In this document: in pieces, positions 36,965 through 54,739 of the stretch
Position numbering within the stretch: position 1 is the first letter of the stretch
Layout: every line of letters begins with the position of its first letter
Source: Theocolax elegans
Taxonomy: Eukaryota > Arthropoda > Insecta > Hymenoptera > Cerocephalidae
Direction of reading: 5' to 3'
Assembly (NCBI GenBank): GCA_026168455.1
Contig: JANSJX010000048.1
Coordinates: 62,001 to 126,000 of the forward strand
DNA length: 64,000 bases
The notes under the pieces: generated by a model
Seen by the model: only the letters and a program-made list of their open reading frames with translations
Told to the model about the DNA's origin: nothing
Database searches by the model: none
Made by a program: the position numbers and the translations under genes

Positions 36965-37490
36965 CTTAAGGGCAGTCCGTACTCATAGCTTCACAAATCC
37001 ACCACCCGAATTTTGCGAGCAAAAGTGGCGCTGACGTCAGATAAGCTGAGTTCATATTCGACAATAATTATGAACATTCAAAGGAAATAGAGTTTTTACC
37101 ACACAAAATCAAAGTTGAGCGCCATAGTTATTGATGTAATGATCAATTACTTATTGCTTACCTGATCGAAAAATCAGTATTTTCGACGAAAAGTGATAAA
37201 TACTTAAAGATTAGAATCAATTCTGAGAACACATACCGAAGTCACTTCGTACTTATCACTATTCGTCGAAAATACTGACTTTTCGATCAGCTAAGTAACA
37301 TGTAATTAATCATTACATCAATAGCTATGGCGCTTAACTTTGATTTTGTGTGGTAAAAAGTCTATTTTTTTTTAATTGTCCAAAATTGTTGTCGAATATG
37401 AACTCAGCCTATCTGACGGCAGCGCCACTTCTGCTCGCAAATTTTCGGGTGGTGATATATTCAACTATATTCTACGGACTCCCCTTAAGT
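36965..37490. mobile_element. palindromic TTAA-flanked MITE (~525 bp)
   Basis: Arms of about 220 bp are inverted repeats of each other. Outer ends read TTAAGGGCAGTCCGTA on the left and TTAAGGGGAGTCCGTA on the right strand. Internal landmarks such as CACCACCCGAA, GTGGCGCTG and GATCGAAAAATCAGTATTTT are mirrored. It has no coding capacity and would form a long hairpin if transcribed. Confidence 0.85.
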
Positions 37491-38625
37491 AATCAGACTT
37501 TATATTTGTAATGGCATTTAACTCAAGGTTTATTGGGTAGAGTATAAACATGTAGTTTTCATTATAACATAGTAATAGAGTAACGCAATCAATATTATAC
37601 AACAATTTCAAAGAGAATTAAAAGTATTAATCAAGCGGAATTCGTATTGATCAAAATAAAAATTAAAAATGTAAAGATATATATATATATATGGGGTATT
37701 CCACGTGAAGTGGTCCGATCAAAATTTTAAAATGCACCAAATTTTGAGTACACATTGCAAATGTTTTTCGGAATACAGAAAAAAATTTTTAGGTACTGGA
37801 ATTCATTAGCTCAAAAGTTATTCTAACCTCAAAAAGTGAACTTTTCCCAGTTTTTTTAACACCAGCTGGGTTCATCGCTATTTAACTCAAAATCTATCAA
37901 CTTTTACTATACAACATTATATGTAACATTCGTTGCTAATTATATGTAGAATTTATCCTTCTGGGTTAGAATTTCTAATCTCAAGGTCAATGTTACATAA
38001 ACTACATGTCAATATTCAACTTAAAAGAAGTGTAAGTTCGCCACAATTGACTTTTTAATCCAAAAGTCTAAAAAAGAAAGCTTGGAGCAATACCTTTCAA
38101 ATGGTCTGTAGCATTTTTATGGCATTCAATTCTGTAAAAAGTTATACATATTGACTTCAAACTTCGTATAAATACGTAATTATGTTATTATCTAGTGCTT
38201 CTGTATTTGCGTTTTGCAAATAGAACCATAATATGCTCATTAAATGCAATAATGTACCTATCTCACTCAGTCAGTAATAATCCAGTATGGCACTCCCTTA
38301 AGATTTGAGTTTGAGTTAGAGGATATCTCCACTTGTTTCCGAGTTATCAGCGTTTAATGTTAAAGATAATTTTTTCAATATTTTTCATTCTTTCGTCAAA
38401 AAAGAACGTTACAAAGAAATACATTTCTGAATATATTCATATTTCTTAGATACAAGTTTATTTACATACAAAAACATAAAAATACAGTAAAAAATTTTCA
38501 TCTTAACTTGTTAGTTGTTTGTTCTACTTTTAGACAAGAATTAAATTTGTTTTCAAGTATTACTACATAAATATATTTAAATGAAAAATTTGTAATGGGA
38601 AAATCTAAATATAAAGATAGAAGTA
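37491..38625. other. non-coding stretch with repeat-like start
   Basis: From ~37694 ATGGGGTATTCCACGTGAAG reads like the end of an interspersed repeat, and CACTCCCTTAAG at 38290 like a TTAA-type MITE end, but no paired terminus was found. No gene. Confidence 0.35.
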
Positions 38626-39231
38626 CTAATTAATTATTTTAAAATAATTGATAACGTACTTTAATGATAATTTATTAAATGCAAAATACGGTTTTCCAGA
38701 TCCAGATGTTTCTAAACACCTTTTAAACAAGGCTTTAAATTGTCTTTCTTCTATTTTCTGGTGCTCTTCTTTTATGCATATATGGGTTCCTTCCAACTGA
38801 ATTTGCCCATCTACAATTTTTAATTTTGCTCCACAGCGATCTCGGTATTTAATACAACTCAAGCTGTATCTAAAAATATTGTTAAATTTAAAGTGATCAT
38901 ATGTGTTTCTGAGTCAGAAGTCTACTTTTTTAATTAATTATTATTAATTAACAGTGCACAGTACGTTTTCAAATGTACGAGAATAAATTAAATCAGGTAT
39001 TAAGGCCTACGATAGCTCGATCAGTTAGGGCGTCGGGCTCGTAATCTGGAAGTCCCAGATTCGATTCCCGGCCCCGGCCGATTAATACAAGCACCACTGG
39101 GAGCACAAAAAGAGCGACATTAAAATAATATAAAATAAATAATAAATCGGATATCTTTAGTAGATGTCATCTAATTAGTATACAATCATTATCAAATATT
39201 TTAATTACCTCTTGTCTTCTTTTCTGTACAT
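38626..39231 (-). CDS. small FLYWCH-type zinc-finger gene, two exons
   Basis: Exon 1 is 39231-39209 (ATG to a GTAATTA donor), exon 2 is 38869-38626 (after TTTTTAG, to the stop). The phases fit and give ~88 residues. The start MYRKEDKRY is followed by SCIKYRDRCGAKLKI and LEGTHIC, the second half of a FLYWCH zinc finger with its two Cys; the final His-x-His appears as His-x-Cys. FLYWCH modules bind DNA or protein and occur both in host regulators and in transposon-derived genes. The N-terminal part of the domain is absent unless it lies in an upstream exon, and the left end of the large transposon (39311) sits 80 bp upstream. The intron contains a SINE. Possibly a truncated gene. Confidence 0.5.
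39003..39140 (+). mobile_element. short tRNA-derived SINE
   Basis: The head resembles a tRNA with a box-A-like TAGCTCGATCAGTTAGGGCG and a box-B-like AGATTCGATTCCC. The T-arm does not pair, so this is not a working tRNA. The tail AAGAGCGACATTAAAATAAT matches the 3' end of the SINE at 50749-51184 (TAGAGCGACGTTAAATAAC). It lies in the FLYWCH-gene intron. Confidence 0.65.
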
Positions 39232-39310
39232 ATTGTTCCGTCGCAAATGAATAAATAGTAAACGATGTTAATTTCGCGATTTTAAATAAATCGTTAATGG
39301 TTTACATATA

Positions 39311-39563
39311 CACGGAGAGAAAAATCACGGACTTTTTCCGTGCAAATTTCGAGCCGCAATGATCCCGTGATGTTGCCTTCCGATATGTCCGGGCAATTCT
39401 AGGACAAATTCCGTGGCAACAATTGGCGGAATATAGCCCGCTCGTACCAGTAAGTTTTCCATAGAGAGCTAGGCTTAACTCCAGCGTTGCTACGCGACAA
39501 TCCCATGCGGCTATAACCACCAATTTTTCCAACGGCCGTCCCGGAATTTTCCCGGCACTCTCG
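39311..39563 (+). repeat. left terminal inverted repeat
   Basis: Pairs with 56765-57017 over its full 253 bp with a modest number of differences. Inside each TIR CACGGACTTTTTCCGTG forms a small palindrome, possibly a transposase-binding site. An open frame read across the TIR on the minus strand is incidental. Confidence 0.9.
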
Positions 39564-39733
39564 TTGGTATTTTGTATATGTAATTTTGCTGATATGTAAA
39601 AAGAAAAGGCGAAGCTTACATTGTGTCAATGGTGAGGTGAGTATATATTATATTATATATGTAATATACAAGATGAAAGTTTTTTAACCTATAATTATTA
39701 TACTAAATATTTTTGTTTATGAAAAAAATATAG

Positions 39734-42415
39734 AGAACAAACACAAGTTACTTTCAAAGAAGGGTAGATTGTTTTTTTCACCTGCAACAGTCGCAAAAAT
39801 TATTGTGTTACATGAAATTGAACGTACTCAAAGTTGGACGTATGTATTAAATGCTATTTATTTAACTCCTATAAAAATTATATAAAAATTTCCAGTTTAT
39901 TTTGTTTTTAATTATTTTTAATATTTATTTTCAGAATAAGTTCTGACAGATTGGAAACTTTGGCCAGGAGCTTAGTGCAGCTATTTACAGGGTATTTAGA
40001 GGAAGGATTTTATTGTCGGTCAACCAATAAGACTAGTGCTCATGGATCTTTGCAGAATCAGTATGAGTATCAACGAGAAAAAGTAATAGCTATAGAGCTG
40101 ATAAAGCCTTCTCCCTCGCTCAAAAGAAAAAAAATAGAAGGTAATATGCGATTATTGTTCCTTAATATTTTTATTACTGATTTATTTTTTGTAGTTCATT
40201 ATTCTGTTAAAGTTATTAATGAAATTAAAAAAACCTTCAATTGCAACCGACATATTCACCATAAAATCTATTTAGTATTTTTAATATCTTTACTAACTAT
40301 CCCTTTATTTTCGTGTATAATTCAAATTTTATTTATTCTTTTTTTAATCATATTAAACTATTAACTTTAAAACGGTATGTTGCAGAAGAAACTGTATCCA
40401 AGGAGCTTGATGAGTTAAAGGAAGCAGTAAATATCATCGATGATGAATATTTAAAAAAATGGAGGACGACATGTGTTTATGAAAGAATTAATTTCTTTAA
40501 AAATAATAATATTAATAGTATTTTAGAGACGTTTCCTGCTTTGTCAAATCCATCTGGATATGTTCTAGTAAGTTTTCTTAAAATTTGTCACATACATTTT
40601 TTACTTACATTTTATTTAAAAAAATGTTTTTAATTAGGTACAGTAAGATTTTTGTTCATTTTTTGGTAAAGCAACTGACATTTTCCATAGTAATTGGCCT
40701 ATACTTCCTAGCAAAATTGTGAAGCTTGCTCAAATTAAAAAGAGGGACCCATTTATAAAAGAGATTTTAGAAAAAAATCAAAGTTGTTTGACTGATGGTA
40801 AGCAATTAATATTTTAAGCCTATCCATTTTGGGCATTTTACTTTGTCTCTTAATGTAATTTATTAATGCTATTAAAATAAATATATAATGTAAAACATTT
40901 TTTTTTAGATAAAATTCAGATTTTTGCGTTAAAGTTATTGCCTTATTTGTTTAAAAAAATTGTTAAACAATCTGTGAAGTCTACAGGAGGTAAAAATTGG
41001 TACCCAGAGAAATTAGAAGTTGAAAGTAGTATTTTTTTGCACATAACGGTAAAATATTTAATTCTTACTTCGTTTTCTTAAGAGGCCGCCCATTCGAGAA
41101 TGTAATTATTAGAGTGTATTAGTAATTGAAAAGTATATAGTGCACATTATTGAAAAGGAGGAGTTTCTCAAATCGACCCATATTTTTATTATCTTTTTTC
41201 TGTTTGTCCCGCAATTATTCCGAAACTACTGAACCGATTTGAATGAATTTTTTTTTAAATGATAGGTAATTATTCTCCGGTGGTCCCATTTCATTTTTTT
41301 GTAAATGTTGGCTAAACCCTGCTAAAAAATAAACCATACATTATGGTCGGACCGTCAACTACTGGCCATTTCTGCTGGCCAATGTTCGTAGACCAGACGT
41401 TCACCATAGTTTCGCCAGAATCCACTACGCTCATTAACTTTATAACCTCAAAGGTTGCTTTCATATTTCGTCAATTCAGTGAAACTTGTGCACTTTTTAC
41501 TTCGTATTATTAAACTATTTGAAACTTGAATATTTATCATTAAACAAACAAGGAAAAGTAATAAATAACTATTAAAAATATATAAATACATAATAACTTG
41601 AATTCACTAATGTATACTATTCTCCGAAGAGTTTAAATTTCTTATATTGTTGTTCACACTCAGAACCAGTACTTCAGAAAAACTTATTTTGTCAACATTA
41701 ACAATTGTATTCATTGATATGTGCTATTCACCGATGGAGCATAAATGACTTTTTGATGTTCGCATGCAAAACCAGCACTTTTAAAGAAATAGTTTTTTTA
41801 ACTAATTCCCTAATTCCAAATCTGATGTGAACATTATTTTCGAAAAATAGATTTGGAATTCGGCGCCGACTTCGAAAATATTCTTTTTGTAAATTATTAT
41901 TTCACAATTTTTAGTGTTTTTTTTCAAAGTCGGTTGTGTTTTTTGTAAACAAATTTTTTTATACTTTTCAAAAACTATCTTTTTTCTTATTTGAAATAAT
42001 ACTTTCTTAAGTGAGTGGTCTCTTAATTTATTTAAGATATACATGAGTAATAATTATATTTTGTTTTTAGGATGTAAATAATTTTAAAATTCAACTTGAA
42101 GCAGCGCAAATGAGACTGAAACAATTGCACTTGGATCATAAGTTAATTTTGCGACCGTATATAATTATTAGAGGAGAATCGCTTAGTAAGATTACGGCAT
42201 CATTTGTAGTCGTTGAAAATTGTATGTACCAAGTCGCGTCCGCAACACAAGCTGTTGACATCTGTTTACAATTCGTAAAAGACTTCCATAAAGAATTTTC
42301 GGTTATTTCAAAACATGTATGGCAACTGATTTTGAGAGAGGTGTATGGATTTCACGTCCTCGAAATAAGCAAGTGCGTTACAAGTGTAATAGAGAGTTTA
42401 AGACAACTTACTTGA
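39734..42415 (+). pseudogene. transposon accessory gene, six exons, one nonsense codon
   Basis: Exons by splice sites and matching phases: ~39734-39839, 39935-40140, 40386-40567, 40638-40797, 40909-41048, 42071-42415. The start of the first exon is uncertain. The product is about 375 residues. Visible segments: LLSKKGRLFFSPATVAKI, RLETLARSLVQLF, KKWRTTCVYERINFF, LETFPALSNPSGYVL, LPYLFKKIV, RPYIIIRGESL and FVVVENCMYQV. I cannot place it in a named domain. The W..T...R and FPAL..P.GY patterns recall uncharacterised proteins encoded beside transposases. An in-frame TAA at 40644-40646 interrupts exon 4. The last intron holds a MITE (41082-42022). Confidence 0.6.
41082..42022. mobile_element. TTAA-flanked MITE in an intron
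   Basis: Ends GAGGCCGCCCA (left) and GAGACCACTCA (right, reverse strand) next to TTAA at 41078-41081 and 42023-42026. The 941-bp interior has no useful ORF. It contains CCGAAACTACTGAACCGATT, a word of the kind found in interspersed arthropod repeats. It explains why this intron is much longer than the others. Confidence 0.55.
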
Positions 42416-42733
42416 TTAAATACTATCAAATTGTTGTTCAATTGTTTCAAATAACTATTTATTCTAAAAGTTTTTCAACACTTACGTTTCTTATTAGTAA
42501 AGCAAAGTATTATGTATTTATACAATAAATAATTTATTTAGACTTGATATTGTTTTATTAGTTTAAAAAAAATTAAATTACAATTATTATTGGATTATTT
42601 AATATCCTTTTTTTGTTACTACAAAATGTAGTTTACTGATTCTTCTCGTAATTATACTAATATTACGAGAGAAAGGTTAAATAAAGAAATGTTAATATTT
42701 ACATTGTCTTTATATAATAATTCACTTATTTAA
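42416..42733. other. spacer between the two transposon genes
   Basis: AT-rich. TCTCGTAATTATAC (42644) and AATATTACGAGA (42659) form an inverted repeat just after the first gene, which could be a regulatory or 3'-end structure. First exons of the transposase gene may lie here but are not evident. Confidence 0.35.
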
Positions 42734-44680
42734 CGTAAAGCAATTGATTTTATAATTGAGAAGTTTTCAAACTTTCTTTCGAATCTGTTTGTACCTTTCC
42801 TACAAAATGAAATGGAAGTAAGGCTTAAGCCAATGACTGATCTACTCTCTTACCATACAGTTCAATTTATTTTAGAAGATAACAAAAACCTTTTTGATAA
42901 ATACTTAACTGAGTACTCACGATTTCAAATTTATTCTAAAGAAAGTTTTTATGTACCTCCGCAATTATTTGAAATCGGAGTAAATAATGTATTTGTTAAA
43001 ACAAATGAAAATATTCAAATAAATGATAAGTGCATATGCGCAGCTCATATTCCGCTGAAAAATACACTAGAGTCGTAGTTTTCTATCCCCGGTACTTTTA
43101 ATGAAATGAATAACTACTATAATAGCCTTTTGAACGACAACACCCAAATCATAATCCCGATAAACTTGTCATCCTTATATTTTTATATTTCGATGAGTTC
43201 GAATGCGGCGAATCCGTTAGCAAGTCATGCAGGGGAAGAAAAATTAGGTAGGATTTATATATCACTTGCTTGTACACCTCCTTACTCAGTTGCCAAGTCT
43301 GATAAATTTTTTTGTCCACCATTGTTCATGCTAAGCATTTAAAAAATTTTGGAAATCCAGTAGTTTTTAGAAAAGTAATTGAAGATCTAAACATACTATC
43401 AAATGTAGGTATTATCGTGAATGTAAATAGACAACTTAAAACTGTTTATTTCGAATGTGCACTAGTTATAGGAGATAATCTTGGAGTAAACACTATATGC
43501 AGTTCCAATAAATGTTTTATTTCGAAATATTATTGTAGAATTTGCACAGCTCGTAATATACTGTGTGAAAAATTGGCTGAACAAAATGATGAACTTTTGA
43601 GAACGAAAACTAATTATGATCTTCACATTCTGAAAGCAAATTCCGCAGACACTGGAATACAAGAAGAATGCATTTTTCACGAAATTTCACATTACTGAAA
43701 ACTTATATGTAGACGTAATGCATGATGTACAAGAAGGAATAGCTAGCTATACAATTGAAAAGGTTTTGACACAATTAATCAAGAGTAAAATAATATCTTT
43801 AGAAGTATTAAATAATAGAATTGAAAGTTTTCCCTACAACGAAATAGAAAAGTCAAATAAGCCTAGACCTCTTTTTTTTACCGATAATGGAAGGGGTGAA
43901 AGAAAAATTAAAGTAAAACAATCGGCTTCTGAGTTACTCTGTTTAACTAGATACTTAGGCCTTATGATCGGAGACTTAATAACAGAAAAAAATGAACATT
44001 GGAAGTTATACATGTACCTTCGAAAAATTATTGGTATTTTAACAAGCCCAACAATAACTAAAGGAAGAATTATGAACTTGAAAGAACTTATTAAAGAATA
44101 TAATATTCTGTACATCAAACTATATGGAAAATTAAAGCCTAAGATGCACTTATGGACACACTATTTTTTCGTAATATTACAAAATGGTCCAGTTATACAC
44201 TATTCGTGCATGCAATTCGAAAGAGAGCATCGTAATAAAAAAGAAGTTGCATTAGGGACAACATCAAATATTAATTTGCCAATGACGATAGCTATATGAG
44301 AGCAATTAAAATTTTGTTACTATCTTGAAACAAGAACTGTTATAAACAGTAATGTAATACTTGGGCCCGTTAATGAAAAACATGCATGTGCAGAATTAAA
44401 AATGTTCTATCCGCAAATTCAAAACGGATCTATGTTTGTTTTAAAATATATTGAAATTCTTGGTAAAAGATTTTCTCAACAAACAGTATTTGTTACCAAT
44501 TTTATTGATGATGGTATGCAATTCGGCGTTATAAAAAATATATTAAGTTGTAACAATATCATATATTTTCAAACGCGAGAAGTACAGAAAATTTGTTTGA
44601 ACACTTATTATCATGCTTATGAAGTTGAGTTAAGGAGTAATGATCTTTATTTGATAATTGTCACCCTCCATTGTTGTATT

Positions 44681-45600
44681 GATTGAAGTAGTCGATGTTG
44701 AGGGTCAGGTACATTAAATAATTAACATTATTTAATCCATGCACGACGTTTCGTCTGCTTGATTTGCAGACATCTTCAGGTGCTAATTTATTATACAGAA
44801 ATTATCAATAAAAATTACATTAATATAAAAATAAAAAACAAAGAAAAAACAAATTTACCAAAATCACCGTTGGCAATTACAATATGCCATGGGTAGGCAT
44901 CGTCAAGTAAACACAAATACGAAAACAGCTGATATTTATACCCGGCATTTAAAGTCAATATAAACAATGTGTGTAAACTTTTTACAAATTTAGAATGATA
45001 ATTCTTAGAATTCGCCGCTTATATTTAATATATTCTTGTATAGACGGTTTAAATGTTGCGTATCTTCCTTTTTATTAATCGTTGATTTACATTTATTTAT
45101 GTGCAACATCTCTGATATTATTCTTTTTTTGTAAGACGGTTCTTTATCTAATATAATTGTGTTATCAAAATCAAATTCATATTCCCTATATTTTAACATA
45201 TGAGACATAACAACAGAGTCTGGATTTTTTTGTTTAAGATGTTCTTTAATACGATCTTTTAGACAACGCTTCGTTTCACCTATGTATGATCAAGGACATT
45301 GTTTGCATTTAAATTTGTACACAACTCCTGTCACATCCCATTTGTTGGTTTGATCTTTCCCAAGTTTTATTATATTGTCTAATTTATTATTAATAGAAGG
45401 AATTGTATTAACATTGTACTTTTTAAGCAATGACGAACATTTGTTAAAAAACTGTTTTTTATATGGCAAGGTAAGTGTACAAATAGGCGCTCGAAAAATC
45501 TGTTTATTTTGTACTTGTGGATATTTAATTGTGCGCTATCTATTCTTAAGTAAAGAATTAATAAAGTTCTTAATAGCCTCGATCGTCGTTTTCCATATAT
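44681..45600 (-). pseudogene. Penelope 3' part in inverted orientation (GIY-YIG), copy 1
   Basis: Reverse complement of 55301-56198. On the minus strand it holds the linker, the GIY-YIG core (YIGETKR near 45270) and the C-terminal tail ending at ~45005. A TGA just before the YIGE motif (near 45288) breaks the frame; the plus-strand copy has a Ser codon there. Confidence 0.8.
44741..44783 (-). ncRNA. hammerhead-like ribozyme motif, inverted Penelope end, copy 1
   Basis: Read on the minus strand: GCAC, CTGAAGA, T, a GTCTGC/GCAGAC stem closing on AAATCAA, GAAAC, GTC, GTGC. This matches stem I (GCAC/GTGC), CUGANGA, stem II, GAAA and a minimal stem III with cleavage after GUC. One extra nucleotide follows CUGAAGA. 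Hammerheads with very short stem III are known from Penelope-like elements. Activity not shown. Confidence 0.5.
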
Positions 45601-45606
45601 ACACAA

Positions 45607-46074
45607 TAAATGTAAGACCGTTTAACGAGATTTATAATATAGTAGAATTTCTCTTTAATAATACATTTTTTACCTTTGATAATATAACTTATAAACAGTT
45701 ATTTGGGAGTCCAATAGGATCTCCGATTTCTCCGATTTTTGCAGATATAGTAATGGATGATCTTGAAACTAGTTGTTTGTTAGATTTAAATAATATTTAC
45801 AATTGCGTTCCTCTCTTTTATTATAGGTATGTCGATGATACAATTTTGTGTATAAAAAAGAACAATTAAATATAGTATTACAAGTTTTTAATAATTATAA
45901 TTCTCATTTAAAATTTACACATGAAATTGAATGCAATGATTGCATTAATTTTTTGGTTCTTACAATAATTAAATCAAATAACAGTGTTATAACAAATTGG
46001 TTTGGAAAATCTACAAATTCGAATCGCTTACTAAATTATAGTGCCAATCATACGATGAAACAGAAAAAAAACAT
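45607..46074 (+). pseudogene. Penelope reverse transcriptase, middle part, copy 1
   Basis: RT motifs FGSPIGSPISPIFADIVMD (near 45705-45762) and the catalytic YRYVDD (near 45822-45840) are present, then after a one-base shift in an A run near 45857 the thumb region with WFGKSTNSNRLLNY. The fingers and first catalytic Asp are missing upstream. Translation stops being Penelope at 46075, where another element is inserted. Confidence 0.85.
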
Positions 46075-46432
46075 GAGTCTAGGACTCCGTGCCAGACGGA
46101 CATTGTGCCAGGCGCGGAAAAACGGGGAATCGTATAGAGTGGAAGGGCGAGCATCTTATCTGTCAGTTCTACCAAATTAACGGGTTGCTAAGCGGCCGAT
46201 TTGAATTATAAAACACTAATTGTAATTACGAAATGTAAATTTTTTAATTAAATGGCATCTGCAGTAGTGAAGCCCGTAAAAAATTTTTTCTCAGCAAATT
46301 TCAGCCTTTTTCGTTCATTAGCCAAAGAGAAATGAGTGCTAAATAAAACCTTTATATAGACAAAGGTTGTGAATAATTAATTTTTAGCACATAAATTTTT
46401 GGAGCTTCGAATTAAAATAATCAAAAATTTAA
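46075..46432 (+). mobile_element. left arm of long-TIR element, copy 1
   Basis: Starts GAGTCTAGGACTCCGTGCCA at the Penelope junction and ends where the SINE begins. It is the reverse complement of the arm ending at 55196. An open frame crossing the junction is incidental. Confidence 0.8.
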
Positions 46433-49920
<3,488 letters not shown>

Positions 49921-50388
49921 TAAATGTAAGACCGTTTAACGAGATTTATAATATAGTAGAATTTCTCTTTAATAATACATTTTTTACCTTTGATAATATA
50001 ACTTATAAACAGTTATTTGGGAGTCCAATAGGATCTCCGATTTCTCCGATTTTTGCAGATATAGTAATGGATGATCTTGAAACTAGTTGTTTGTTAGATT
50101 TAAATAATATTTACAATTGCGTTCCTCTCTTTTATTATAGGTATGTCGATGATACAATTTTGTGTATAAAAAAGAACAATTAAATATAGTATTACAAGTT
50201 TTTAATAATTATAATTCTCATTTAAAATTTACACATGAAATTGAATGCAATGATTGCATTAATTTTTTGGTTCTTACAATAATTAAATCAAATAACAGTG
50301 TTATAACAAATTGGTTTGGAAAATCTACAAATTCGAATCGCTTACTAAATTATAGTGCCAATCATACGATGAAACAGAAAAAAAACAT
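49921..50388 (+). pseudogene. Penelope reverse transcriptase, middle part, copy 2
   Basis: Same RT fragment as 45607-46074, including YVDD and the shift in the A run. Confidence 0.85.
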
Positions 50389-50748
50389 GAGTCTAGGACT
50401 CCGTGCCAGACGGACATTGTGCCAGGCGCGGAAAAACGGGGAATCGTATAGAGTGGAAGGGCGAGCATCTTATCTGTCAGTTCTACCAAATTAACGGGTT
50501 GCTAAGCGGCCGATTTGAATTATAAAACACTAATTGTAATTACGAAATGTAAATTTTTTAATTAAATGGCATCTGCAGTAGTGAAGCCCGTAAAAAATTT
50601 TTTCTCAGCAAATTTCAGCCTTTTTCGTTCATTAGCCAAAGAGAAATGAGTGCTAAATAAAACCTTTATATAGACAAAGGTTGTGAATAATTAATTTTTA
50701 GCACATAAATTTTTGGAGCTTCGAATTAAAATAATCAAAAATTTTAAA
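50389..50748 (+). mobile_element. left arm of long-TIR element, copy 2
   Basis: Same as 46075-46432; it continues after the SINE at 51185-51295 and then enters the TA array. Confidence 0.8.
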
Positions 50749-51184
50749 GAGCCGCGGTGGCTCATGGGTAGAGCTCACGACTCTCACACCGAGGGTCGTG
50801 GGTTCGATCCCAGACGTGTACCTCTGAAAATTTTTTCATGTGCATTTTTCGAACACCGCGACTCAGTGGCTCGGCGTGTCACTATAATGTGACGCCAGTT
50901 CAGGTGCGCGTGCGTTTCGTGCACTTGTCAGTGCATGAGAGGCACGGGCATCTGAACTATAGGGAACGTTAGGGACGCGAAGATGTAAAGAGGATCGCGG
51001 TGGTTCCATCGGGAGGACAGGAAACTGTAATTATTAGACTAATTACAGTAACCGATGATATATTCCGATGGACACAAGCACCACTGTTTCAACTACATGT
51101 GCTTTGTTTACAGACACACCGTTCACCTCCGTCGCTGATTAGCCCTGGCAGCATAAATAGAGCGACGTTAAATAACATAAAAAA
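50749..51184 (+). mobile_element. tRNA-derived SINE, complete
   Basis: Head with A box TGGCTCATGGGTAGAGC and B box GGGTTCGATCCC; body ~350 bp; tail TAGAGCGACGTTAAATAAC plus poly-A. It is inserted in the arm of the long-TIR element: the uninterrupted arm at 54830-54870 shows the empty site, and AAAAATT borders both sides. Its similarity to tRNA ends after ~70 bp, and no acceptor stem forms. Confidence 0.85.
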
Positions 51185-51292
51185 AAAAATTAATTTTCAT
51201 TAAATCATTATAAATTAAAATAAATGCGTTTTGGTACAAAAAATATTCAATATTGTATTAATTAAATGTAATTTTAAAATTTAATTTAAGAT

Positions 51293-53409
<2,117 letters not shown>

Positions 53410-54681
53410 GAGTCTAGGACTCCGTGCCAGACGGACATTGTGCCAGGCGCGGAAAAACGGGGAATCGTATAGAGTGGAAGGGCGAGCATCTTATCTGTCA
53501 GTTCTACCAAATTAACGGGTTGCTAAGCGGCCGATTTGAATTATAAAACACTAATTGTAATTACGAAATGTAAATTTTTTAATTAAATGGCATCTGCAGT
53601 AGTGAAGCCCGTAAAAATTTTTTCTCAGCAAATTTCAGCCTTTTTCGTTCATTAGCCAAAGAGAAATGAGTGCTAAATAAAACCTTTATATAGACAAAGG
53701 TTGTGAATAATTAATTTTTAGCACATAAATTTTTGGAGCTTCGAATTAAAATAATCAAAAATTTTAAAGAGCCGCGGTGGCTCATGGGTAGAGCTCACGA
53801 CTCTCACACCGAGGGTCGTGGGTTCGATCCCAGACGTGTACCTCTGAAAATTTTTTCATGTGCATTTTTCGAACACCGCGACTCAGTGGCTCGGCGTGTC
53901 ACTATAATGTGACGCCAGTTCAGGTGCGCGTGCGTTTCGTGCACTTGTCAGTGCATGAGAGGCACGGGCATCTGAACTATAGGGAACGTTAGGGACGCGA
54001 AGATGTAAAGAGGATCGCGGTGGTTCCATCGGGAGGACAGGAAACTGTAATTATTAGACTAATTACAGTAACCGATGATATATTCCGATGGACACAAGCA
54101 CCACTGTTTCAACTACATGTGCTTTGTTTACAGACACACCGTTCACCTCCGTCGCTGATTAGCCCTGGCAGCATAAATAGAGCGACGTTAAATAACATAA
54201 AAAAAAAAATTAATTTTCATTAAATCATTATAAATTAAAATAAATGCGTTTTGGTACAAAAAATATTCAAAATTTGGTTAGAAATATTAAAAAAAATTTC
54301 GAGTATTTCATATCTTTATTGTAAGAGTAGGTATTGCAAAAAAAATTATTTTATTATTATTATTACTATTATCGTTATTATTATAGAAATTGTAATGAAA
54401 TAAATTTATTAATTATTCTTTAATTTAAAATTAATTAAAATATTTGTATAGAATAAAAATTCGACACTTTTACGATGTAATAATTTATTTTGTCAAATCT
54501 TAAATTAGTTTATTTTTTATAAAATTGATTAAAATTATTGGTATTTTTAATGTTCACTAATTTGATTAAACAAGTTTGAATATAATTTTTAAAAAACGTA
54601 TATAATTAATTTAAGGATTAATTAAATGTAATTTTGAAATTTAATTTAAGATTAAATTGTGTGTGTATATATATAATCTTT

Positions 54682-54739
<58 letters not shown>

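Noticed and set aside
39003..39080. tRNA gene (anticodon-like CGT)
   Set aside because: T-arm does not pair and it is fused to a SINE tail shared with another element.
39302..39532. Minus-strand ORF starting MEKLVVIAAWDC, also at 56796-57020
   Set aside because: Both lie inside the 253-bp terminal inverted repeats; shared openness follows from the repeat.
50749..50820. tRNA gene
   Set aside because: A and B boxes are present but no acceptor stem forms; it is the head of a SINE present in three copies.
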